Assembly: GCA_963976625.1 (NCBI GenBank)
Contig: CAXBLA010000005.1
Span: 62,001 to 126,000, forward strand
Length of the DNA: 64,000 bases
Origin: UBA1924 sp963976625
GTDB lineage: Bacteria; Planctomycetota; Phycisphaerae; Phycisphaerales; UBA1924
Direction: 5' to 3'
Of this stretch, positions 52,817 through 60,700 are shown one piece after another. A model generated the notes under the pieces. The model searched no databases, was not told the origin of the DNA, and saw nothing but the letters and a program-made list of their open reading frames with translations. Position 1 is the stretch's first letter; the number at the start of each line of letters is the position of its first letter. Made by a program: the position numbers and the translations under genes.

Positions 52817-53908
52817 ATGTTCAAGAAATCTACCCCAAGCCAGCTCCCCGGGCGTGATGAGCCCGATTCGTTCGAGTTCTCGGACGAAGGGTTGATGTCG
52901 TTTGGGGATCATCTTGAGGACCTGCGCAAACGGGTGTTTTACTCGATTCTGGGCGTGGTGCCCATATTCATCATCGCCTTTGGCTTTGGGCGTCCGCTGC
53001 TGCAGATGCTCATCGAGCCGGCCCGGGACGAGCTTTCCAAGGCCGGTCAGGGCTCGCAGCTGCTGGCGACCGGACCCTTTGAGACCTTCGGAGCCGTGAT
53101 CCAGGTCGCGGTGATCCTGACAATCCTGCTGGGTTCGCCCTGGCTGCTCTACCAGCTCTGGCTGTTTATCTCGCCGGGGCTCTACAAGCACGAACGGCGG
53201 GTGGTGCACCTGCTGATCCCGTTCTCGGGGTTGCTCACCGTTTTGAGTGTGTTGTTTCTCTACTTTGTCATTCTGCCCGTGATCCTGGCGTTTTTCATCG
53301 GGTTCGGGGCGAAGGTCAGCAGCGAGGTGGCTGTCGCTACGGCTCCGGTGGCCGAGGGGATCGTCTTCCCGATGATCCCGGTGCTGCACGCCGATCCGAT
53401 CGATCCAGCGGTTGGGGCGATGTGGATCAACGACGCGCTCTTGCAGCAGCGGGTCTGCATCGGGTACGAGGACGGCAAGCCGATCATCAGCGTGATGAAC
53501 CTGACCTCGAATATCGGGATCGCCCAGCAGTACCGGATCTCGGAGTACATCAAGACCGTGCTCAACATGGGGCTGGCCTTCGGGGCGGCGTTCCAGACGC
53601 CCGTCGTCGTCGTGATGCTCGGGTGGGTGGGGATTATCAATCCGTCGATGATGGCCCGGTACCGGCGCCATGCCATCGCGGCCAGCGCGGTGATCGGGGC
53701 GTTTATGACGCCGGCGGACCCGCTGTCGATGCTGTTGTTGGCTGGGCCGTTGTACCTGCTCTACGAGCTGGGGCTGTTTATCCTGCGGGTGCTGCCGATC
53801 GAGAAAGTCATCGGCCAGGCCCAGCTGATCGGGTCGCAGGACCGCTCGGCCGTGACGGCTGAAGACGCCGGCGATGGATCGAGCGAAGACGAGAACACGA
53901 AGTCGTGA
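52817..53908 (+). CDS. tatC: Sec-independent protein translocase TatC
   Basis: 363 residues, larger than the usual 250-260. TatC hallmarks: SFGDHLEDLRKRVFYSILGVV at the N-terminus, the first periplasmic loop, LWLFISPGLYKHERRVV, and the later FGAAFQTPVVVVMLGWVGII and PADPLSMLLLAGPLYLLYELG. Between helices 3 and 4 there is an insertion of about 60-70 residues (from SEVAVATAPVAEG to SEYIKTV) that should face the periplasm. The frame reaches further upstream, but the first family-like start is the ATG at 52817. The tatA/B genes are not in the window. Next gene tadA overlaps or follows by a few bases. Confidence 0.94.
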   Translation: MFKKSTPSQLPGRDEPDSFEFSDEGLMSFGDHLEDLRKRVFYSILGVVPIFIIAFGFGRPLLQMLIEPARDELSKAGQGSQLLATGPFETFGAVIQVAVILTILLGSPWLLYQLWLFISPGLYKHERRVVHLLIPFSGLLTVLSVLFLYFVILPVILAFFIGFGAKVSSEVAVATAPVAEGIVFPMIPVLHADPIDPAVGAMWINDALLQQRVCIGYEDGKPIISVMNLTSNIGIAQQYRISEYIKTVLNMGLAFGAAFQTPVVVVMLGWVGIINPSMMARYRRHAIAASAVIGAFMTPADPLSMLLLAGPLYLLYELGLFILRVLPIEKVIGQAQLIGSQDRSAVTAEDAGDGSSEDENTKS

Positions 53909-53913
53909 CACAC

Positions 53914-54417
53914 ATGAACGACCCAGACCCACAAGCCGCTCAGACGCCGCCTACGGCCATCGACCGCGCGATGATGGAGCGGGCCATCGAGCTGGGCGAA
54001 GTGTCGGCAGCCGCCGGCGAGGTGCCCGTGGGCGCGATTGTGTACGAGACGCAGACGGGCACGATCCTGGCCCAGGCGCACAACACCCGCGAGATGCACA
54101 ACAACCCGGCCGGGCATGCCGAGTTCTCCGCGATCATGCAGGCGTGCGAATCGATCGATGACTGGCGGCTCAACCATTGCACGCTGGTTGTCACCCTTGA
54201 GCCGTGCCCGATGTGCGCGGGGCTGATTGTCAACTCCCGGATTGGTCGGGTGGTCTACGGGGCGTCGGACCCCAAGGGGGGCGCGGTGCGGACGCTGTTC
54301 TCACTATGCGACGATCCCCGGCTCAACCATCGGTGCGTGATCATCGAAGGGCTCGAGCAGGCCCGGTGCAGCCAGCAGCTCACGAACTTCTTCCGGGATC
54401 TGCGCAAGCAGAAGTAA
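53914..54417 (+). CDS. tadA: tRNA adenosine deaminase TadA-like nucleoside deaminase
   Basis: About 167 residues. Zinc motif HAEF (with catalytic Glu) near 63 and PCPMCAG near 95 place it in the cytidine-deaminase fold, TadA/guanine-deaminase branch; VPVGAIVYE and NPAGHAEFSAI are typical. TadA converts A34 of tRNA-Arg to inosine. Start taken as ATG 53914; GTG 53905, overlapping the tatC stop, is an alternative. Guanine deaminase cannot be excluded without a phylogeny. The last gene before the candidate origin. Confidence 0.9.
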   Translation: MNDPDPQAAQTPPTAIDRAMMERAIELGEVSAAAGEVPVGAIVYETQTGTILAQAHNTREMHNNPAGHAEFSAIMQACESIDDWRLNHCTLVVTLEPCPMCAGLIVNSRIGRVVYGASDPKGGAVRTLFSLCDDPRLNHRCVIIEGLEQARCSQQLTNFFRDLRKQK

Positions 54418-54918
54418 GCGAACCGAGTGCACGCTGAGCACAGAGAGTTATCATGGGCCTGTCCACAACCTGTGGGGATTGCCTTTCCCGGACTCGCTGA
54501 CTGTCTGTTGGGCTTGATCCGGAAGGGTCTTCTCTTAATAATCAATTAGATAAAGAGTTGGTGGTGGTGGTAATTAGAGCGCCTATTTGCGGGATAAGTC
54601 TGCTTTTATGAATGTAAAATCATGCGGACAATGTATTTAGGAGTGTTCCGCCATGGTTTGCAGCCTGTCGGTTGTCTGTCGATTGCGCTCGGGTTGATTG
54701 AACTGATCTGGGTGTCGGTTGTCGCGGGTTGATCGGTTGGTTGATGGCGACAATTGCTACCGAGCGCAAATGCCGGGTTATCCACAGCTTGTTCACGGCG
54801 CAGTTGGGCGCGCTTTTGGCTTCATCAAACCTGCATCGAGTCTGAACAATCCCGAACACCAATCGAAAATTCGATAACGCGGTGGTTGGGTGTCGAGGGC
54901 TTATTGTTGACGGAATAC
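54418..54918. other. Candidate chromosomal origin (oriC)
   Basis: A 501-base non-coding gap between the 3' ends of tadA (plus) and dnaA (minus). Convergent genes need no promoters here, so its size is unusual in this compact window. It contains a perfect DnaA box TTATCCACA (54778-54786), a weak second site TTGTTCACG (54789-54797), an inverted pair CCACA-acc-TGTGG (54463-54475), and two AT-rich blocks (54530-54557 and 54601-54640) in an otherwise GC-rich sequence. These are the parts of an origin: DnaA boxes and an unwinding region. Only one box is perfect, so the call is tentative; the region upstream of dnaA is the alternative. Confidence 0.45.
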
Positions 54919-56478
54919 TCAAGATGAACGCAGGCGGGACTCGAGTGTGCGGACCTGTTCGAGGAGTTCTGGGTCGCTCTTGCACTTGGTCGAGATCGTT
55001 TTGACGGCGTGGATCACCGTTGTGTGGTCGCGCCCGCCGAAGTGGGCCCCCACTTCTTCGAGCGAGTGCTTGGTCTTGTGGCGGGCGAGGTACATCCCGA
55101 CCTGGCGCGGGTGGGCGATGGACTTGTGTCGGCGTTTGCCCAAGAGGTCCGAGCGTTTGATGTGGTAGAAGCCCGAGACCTCGGAGATGATCTGCTCGAT
55201 GGTTGGGCCGGTGCCGGTGATGGCGGTCGAGGCTTTGAACTCCGAGCCCAGCGCCCGCTGGGTGAGCGCGAGGTCGATCGGGTGCTTCTCCATATTGGAG
55301 ACCATCTGCAGCTTGGTGATCGCGCCCTCGAGCTCGCGGATGTTGTTGTCGATGTGGTGGGCGACCTCGGCGGCCACCTCATCGGGCAGGTCGAGCCCGC
55401 GGTTGTGGGCCTTGCGTTTGAGGATCTCGACGCGGGACTCGAACCCGGGCTTGTCGACCTTGACGACGAGCCCCCACAGGAACCGGGAGATCATGCGCTC
55501 TTCGAGCTCGGGGATCTCTTCGGGCGGGGCGTCGGAGCTGAGGATGATCTGCTTGTTGGATTGGTACAACGCGTTAAAGGTATGGAAGAACTCTTCTTGC
55601 GTGCGGTCGCGCTTGGCCAGGAAGTGGATGTCGTCGACGACGAGCAGGTCGATATCGCGGAAAGCGTGGCGGAACTCGACCATGCGTCCGTTCTGGACGG
55701 CGGTCATGAACTGGGTCATGAATCCATCGCACGAGACATAGTGCATGACCATGCTGGGGTGGCGTTGTTTGATTTTCAGGCAGATGGCTTGGAGGAGGTG
55801 GGTTTTGCCCAGCCCGACGCCGCCGTGGATGAAGAGCGGGTTGTAGGCGTGCCCTGGATTATCAGCAACCGCGACGGCCGCGGCGTGGGCCATCTGGTTG
55901 TTGGGCCCGATGACGAACTGGTCGAATCCATAGTCTGGGTTGATGGGCAGCGAACCGTCGTGGTCGATCCAGGCGCGTTCCGAAGCGACCTGGGCCGGTG
56001 CGGTGGATCTTGATGGGGCTTGGCTTGGCGGATTGGGCGTGGTCGGGCGGACCTGAATCTCGGGAGTCGGCGACTGATCTTGACCCTGCGGCTCATTACT
56101 TTTTTCGCCGGCTTTGTCGCTGATCGGGTTGCTATTTGGGTTGCCGGGCGTGCTCGATTCGGCTTTCTTTGACTTCGATTTTGATTTGGCCTTGGTCGAT
56201 TGCTCGTTTTTGGTGGCCGAGACCCATTCGTCAGAAGGTCCGAGGAGGCGGACGCCGATGAGCTGGCCGGTGACGGAGCGGATGGCGTCGTTGAAGGCGT
56301 CGAGCCCGTTTCGGCGGAGGTAGTCGCGGTGGAGATCGGAGTGGGCGCGGACGCCGAAGGTGCCTGAAACGATGCCCAGCGGCTCGAGTTCTTCGAACCA
56401 GCGTCTGGCGACGGTCGGGTGTTCTACGCGGATGTGCGCAAGAACATCTTCCAAGACCTGGTGATCGTGGGCGGGCAT
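54919..56478 (-). CDS. dnaA: Chromosomal replication initiator protein DnaA
   Basis: 519 residues, longer than usual (about 450-470) because of a disordered Lys/Ser/Pro linker at about 88-170. Domain I at 1-80, then the AAA+ domain with Walker A GGVGLGKTHL (219-228) and Walker B LLVVDDIHFL, IISRFLWGLVV, and domain IV with the DNA-recognition signature HFGGRDHTTVIHAVKTI near the end. It binds DnaA boxes and opens oriC. ATG at 56478; a near-consensus promoter and a perfect DnaA box lie upstream, pointing to autoregulation. dnaN is not adjacent. Confidence 0.97.
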   Translation of the reverse strand: MPAHDHQVLEDVLAHIRVEHPTVARRWFEELEPLGIVSGTFGVRAHSDLHRDYLRRNGLDAFNDAIRSVTGQLIGVRLLGPSDEWVSATKNEQSTKAKSKSKSKKAESSTPGNPNSNPISDKAGEKSNEPQGQDQSPTPEIQVRPTTPNPPSQAPSRSTAPAQVASERAWIDHDGSLPINPDYGFDQFVIGPNNQMAHAAAVAVADNPGHAYNPLFIHGGVGLGKTHLLQAICLKIKQRHPSMVMHYVSCDGFMTQFMTAVQNGRMVEFRHAFRDIDLLVVDDIHFLAKRDRTQEEFFHTFNALYQSNKQIILSSDAPPEEIPELEERMISRFLWGLVVKVDKPGFESRVEILKRKAHNRGLDLPDEVAAEVAHHIDNNIRELEGAITKLQMVSNMEKHPIDLALTQRALGSEFKASTAITGTGPTIEQIISEVSGFYHIKRSDLLGKRRHKSIAHPRQVGMYLARHKTKHSLEEVGAHFGGRDHTTVIHAVKTISTKCKSDPELLEQVRTLESRLRSS

Positions 56479-56573
56479 GCGTGGAGGCTTTCAATCAAAG
56501 GCATCGGGGTGGAGCCGACGCGGTGAGCGTGAAGTGACAAATCAGCGAACGGCGTGTCCGGCTGAGCGTATAG

Positions 56574-56601
56574 ATTAAACACTCGGGCGCGTGCTTGTCA
56601 A
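56574..56601 (-). promoter_or_regulatory. dnaA promoter
   Basis: On the minus strand TTGACA (56601-56596), 16-base spacer, TTTAAT (56579-56574). A perfect -35 and a five-of-six -10 make it the best promoter in the window. A DnaA box sits just upstream. Confidence 0.7.
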
Positions 56602-56616
56602 CCGTTCTCTGCGAAC

Positions 56617-56625
56617 TTATCCACA
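56617..56625 (+). promoter_or_regulatory. Perfect DnaA box upstream of dnaA
   Basis: TTATCCACA, 16 bases upstream of the dnaA -35 element. Suits repression or activation of dnaA by its own product. Confidence 0.65.
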
Positions 56626-56737
56626 TTGGTAGATTTGGACGGATAATTACTTTGCGCGATGGGCTGTTCGATCGGCGCGTGATGCGTTTGCACGCATGCA
56701 TCGCTCATGGGTACGATGTCGATCGAGCGTATCGGTG

Positions 56738-56746
56738 TGGTATACT
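56738..56746 (+). promoter_or_regulatory. Extended -10 promoter for the phosphatase-rpiB operon
   Basis: TGGTATACT: TG at the extended position and a TATACT -10, about 55 bases before the ATG at 56801. No good -35, as expected for an extended -10 element. Confidence 0.5.
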
Positions 56747-56800
56747 CTGCGTATGGATTCAACCACTTTGGGTGGGGTGTTTTACGGAGGATTGATCGCG

Positions 56801-57241
56801 ATGCATGTGTTGTTTGTGTGTACAGGGAATACATGCCGATCCCCGATGGCCAAGGCGATTGCGGAATCGTTGATCGCGCGTCGTGCGTCAACGCAAACGG
56901 TGATCACGGTTGATTCGGCCGGGGTCGCGGCCAGCGATGGGCATCCGGCGACCAACGAAGCGGTCGAAGCGCTCAATGAACGCGGTATTGATCTGGGCGG
57001 GCACCAATCCAAGGGGCTCACCGCGGCGGTGGCGGCCCGGGCGGACCTGATCCTGGCGATGACGCCTTCGCATATTCAGGGGGTGGCGTTCCACGCGCCC
57101 GAGGCCCAGGGCAAGGTTTCTTTGCTCAATCCGAATCATCCGATCGGCGATCCGTTCGGGCAGCCGATCGAGGTCTATCGTGATGTAGCCGACGAGCTGG
57201 AGAGACTGATCCAAATCAAGATCGAGGAGATCTGTTCATGA
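56801..57241 (+). CDS. Low-molecular-weight phosphatase, YwlE-like (predicted protein-arginine phosphatase)
   Basis: 146 residues. P-loop CTGNTCRSPMA at 7-17: catalytic Cys7 and Arg13, with Thr at position 11. In B. subtilis YwlE the residue equivalent to Thr11 is known to confer specificity for phospho-arginine, whereas tyrosine phosphatases carry Ile or Leu there. The general-acid motif DPFG lies near 118, and the end PIEVYRDVADELERL also matches YwlE. GGAGG lies 10 bases before the ATG. Its stop overlaps the rpiB start as ATGA; ywlE and the rpiB-like ywlF are also neighbours in Bacillus. Substrate specificity remains a prediction. Confidence 0.88.
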   Translation: MHVLFVCTGNTCRSPMAKAIAESLIARRASTQTVITVDSAGVAASDGHPATNEAVEALNERGIDLGGHQSKGLTAAVAARADLILAMTPSHIQGVAFHAPEAQGKVSLLNPNHPIGDPFGQPIEVYRDVADELERLIQIKIEEICS

Positions 57242-57738
57242 GCGATACACATCCAATATCCGCCCTGCGCGTCATCATCGGGGCCGACCATCGCGGGCTT
57301 TCGACGGCCAAGCGGGTCCAGGACATGATGATCCAGCTCGGGCACAGCGCCGAAATCATCGAATCATGCGAGAGCGGATGCGATTATCCGGAGCAGGCGT
57401 ATCTGGTGGGTCAGGAGATCATCTCGGGGCGCGCCGATCGGGGCGTGCTGATCTGCGGCACCGGGATCGGGATGTCGATCGCGGCCAATAAGGTCGATGG
57501 GCTGCGGGCAGCACTCGTGCACGACGAGCTGACGGCTCAGCTCTCGCGCTCGCACAACGATGCCAATGTGCTGTGCCTCTCAGCGGATCTGCTCGGTGAG
57601 CGCCTGGTTGACAAAATCGTCGAGGCCTGGATGAGCGCTGAGTTCGAGGGCGGGCGACACGCCCGGCGTGTCAACAAGATCACGGCTATCCAAGACGGGC
57701 TCGATCCACGCACGGTGCAAGATACGCAGAGTGCGTAA
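57238..57738 (+). CDS. rpiB: Ribose 5-phosphate isomerase B
   Basis: 166 residues, of the RpiB/LacAB family; interconverts ribose 5-phosphate and ribulose 5-phosphate in the pentose phosphate pathway. GADHRGLSTAKRV near 15, ICGTGIGMSIAANK with the active Cys near 73, SRSHNDANVLCLSA near 102 and FEGGRHARRVNKI near the end are all there. Starts at ATG 57238 inside the phosphatase stop (4-base overlap), so both are co-translated. Convergent with the following large gene. Confidence 0.93.
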   Translation: MSDTHPISALRVIIGADHRGLSTAKRVQDMMIQLGHSAEIIESCESGCDYPEQAYLVGQEIISGRADRGVLICGTGIGMSIAANKVDGLRAALVHDELTAQLSRSHNDANVLCLSADLLGERLVDKIVEAWMSAEFEGGRHARRVNKITAIQDGLDPRTVQDTQSA

Positions 57739-57785
57739 GCCGCTCGATGAATTGATGAACAGCCGAATCGAAACAAGCTCGCGCG

Positions 57786-60700
57786 TTACTGCGTGTTGAT
57801 CTCTGTGCGCACAAACACGGTGACCTCGTTGAATCCGACGAGGACGCCGCCGGTGATCGCGGTGAGTGAGGTGGGCTGGCGATCGAGGATCAGGGGGATG
57901 GTGAGCTCGGTGGTGTCGAGCAATCGGGCGCTGCTGGGATCGAGCAGGGTGAGCTTGGTGACTGCCTGGTCCCCGTCTTCGAGGGGGAGCTGGGCGAAGA
58001 TCGCGCGTGACTGGCCCCACGCGACATCGATCATCGGGCGCGCGGTGCTGATCGGATCGACGGCCAAGAGTTCGAGCTGTTGGTTGTAGGTACTGAGCCC
58101 GAGCGAGCTGGCGATGATGAACTGGTCGATGGTTGCGTGGGCCTGGATCCAGCCGTTGGGTGCGATGCGCCTGCGGGTGTCGATCGGCGAGCCCGCGACG
58201 ACGCCGTCGGCGAGGTTGATGGGCCAGAGATCGGTGAATGAATCGAGCACAAGGAGTTGATCGCCGACCAGCCAGGCGGCTTGGGACTCGGCGAGGTTCT
58301 CGTCGCTGACCAACCAGTCGATGCTGCCGGCCTTGGTGTTGATCGCCACGACACGCTGGGTGGTTGCGGTGTAGAGGTTTCCGCTCTGGGAGACGCGGAT
58401 CCAGCGGGGGGATTGCCCGAAGCGATCGATTGTTTGGATGGTGTCGCCGGTGCGTGGGTTGATGGCGGCGGCGATGGACATGGCCTGTCCTGCTTGCTGC
58501 TGCTGGGCTTGGTCGGTGTAGGAGACGCCGCAGATCGCGAGGACGCCGGCGTTGAGGTCCATGTCGTGGATGCGGTTGGCGGGCAGGTTCTTGAGCCAGA
58601 GCTGCTCGCCAGTCTCAAAGTCGATGCCCATGGCTCGCCCGATGCGATCGGAGACGATCACGGTGTGCCCGTCGGTGACGATCACAATCTGAGAGTTCGG
58701 GGCGAGCCCTTGGGCCGGGGTGATGAAGTGGGTGTCGCGCTGGGCGGCGAAGTCTGGAACGCGGGTCGAGTGCTCGCTGAGTTTTCTGCCCAGCTCATCG
58801 ATGGACCAGATCGGATCGCCGGTGGATGTTTCGAGGGATTCGAGGAGCCCCGAGCCGGCAGTGCTGGCGCCCTGAGGCTGGAGCATCAGCACGCGCTGTT
58901 CGTCTTGCCAGGGGATCATGGGGGCTTCGTTGGATTGGGTTTTCTTGGACCAGAAGGTCTCGAAGACCTTGCCGCCCACGCGGACATACTCGATGCGTCC
59001 GAGCTGGGGAGCGTAGAGGATGACCCCGCCGCGATCGTTGCGGACGGTGGGCTTGAGGGGTGAGCCAGTGAGGAGCCTGGGCTGATCGTCGGCGATGAAC
59101 GAGCTGCCCAGGATCGGGAGCTGGTTGGACGCGTTGGCCGACTGGGCGATCTGATCGGGCGTGACGACCTGCCCGGCCAGGCGGAGGGTGAGATTCGGGA
59201 AGGTGTCGAGGAGTTCGTCGGCGAAGGCACGGGCCTGCCCGGCGTCGGTTGAGGCTCGTGATGAGCCCCCGGCGATCATGGCCGTGATCGAGTGCTCGGC
59301 GAGCGCATCGACGACGGCTTGATCAATCGGGACGCGGAGTTGTTGCAGGGCGCGGGCCGCGTTGAGCCCTTCGTTGGCGGCACTGCTCAGCGATGAACGC
59401 TGCTGGCGGGCGTGGTAAACCTTGGTCGCATCGAGCCAGAGCGATGGGGCGATGCTCGACCAGGGGAAACGCTTGGCGAGCTGTTCGTATTGATTCGGAT
59501 CGAGCCCGGAGAGATCGGTGCTTGTCGTAGCATCAGGCAAGGGTTCGAGGAAGGCGCGTTCGCGCTGGGCGAGCTGATCGAAGGAGCGGTACGGGGCGTA
59601 GCCTGACTTACGGAGGATCTCGGCGATGCGCCGCGTGGCTTCGAGCCCGGCGCGGACCGAGATGGTCGAGTCTTCCCACATCGTGGCGCTGAGTGTTGGC
59701 TGGTCGAGGACTTCTTGGTAGGCGGCGATGGCCTTGCTCGCAGAGGCATGGAGCTCGCGCCAGGCGCCCAGGGCGATGCGGTGGGCGACGACCTGCTGGT
59801 GGGATTTGGCCAGCGTCGAGAGGTGGGCGAGCAGGGAGGCTTGATGATCAGCCGAGGACCGGGCGGGGGTTGAGTCGGTGGGCTTTGAGCGGATCATCGC
59901 GAGCACAGCGTCGAAGAGCTGGTCGCTCAGATGCTGGCGTTGATCGATGGGCAGCGGCTTGATGACGCTCATCGCGCGTTCGATGGCGGCGATGGTTTCT
60001 TTATGTTTGTTGGCGCGGTGGGCGAGCTGGGCGAGGGTGATGGCCGAGCCAGGGTCGCGTTCGACGCGCTCGGTGAGGATGGCCGAGGCGGTGGTCCAAG
60101 AGAGGTAGCTCGAGATATTGGTCTCGTCGACGACGATGATCTGGCCGTCGAGTGCGAGGATGTTGCCGGCGGAGTCGAGCTCGATGCGTCGATCGGCCTG
60201 GCGGGCTTTGGGGTTGACGATCTCGACGCCGAAGGAGATGGGGACAATGAGTTGGTTGCCCGTACTCACGATGCGCCCGCGGATGCCAAGGGGGCCACCG
60301 AGGCTGTGAGATTGGAAGGTGGTCGCTGTTTCAAAGCGCTCGGCGCTGTAGTAGGTGATCCGGTTCTGGCTCACGCAGGCGATCAGGTCAGCGACATCGA
60401 GCAGGTAGAGCGATTCGCCCACTGGGTCGGCGTTGCGGGTGGCGATGGTTTGGCCGGTGTCTTTGTCGAGCTGGATGATCTGTGTGCCGTCGGTGGTGAG
60501 GGTGAATAAGCCGTGCTCGTTGACGATCGGGGTGCTGGTTGAGTACGAGGGGCGCGAGAAGCGTGCGTAGACATCGGGCGATGGCAGCGTGCGTGCCCAG
60601 CGGACGGTGCCAGTGGCGGCTTCGAGCGCGAAGGTGAGCCCGATCTGATCGGTCCAGTAGATGGTGCCGTCGTTGAGGATTGGGGACTGGGCGATCTGCC

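Larger units (their letters stand above)
56479..56800. other. Divergent gap upstream of dnaA with DnaA box
   Basis: 322 bases between dnaA (minus) and the phosphatase gene (plus). Holds the dnaA promoter (56574-56601), a perfect DnaA box TTATCCACA (56617-56625) 16 bases upstream of the -35, and an extended -10 element for the phosphatase gene (56738-56746). The dnaA leader would be about 90 bases. Second candidate for origin function. Confidence 0.6.
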
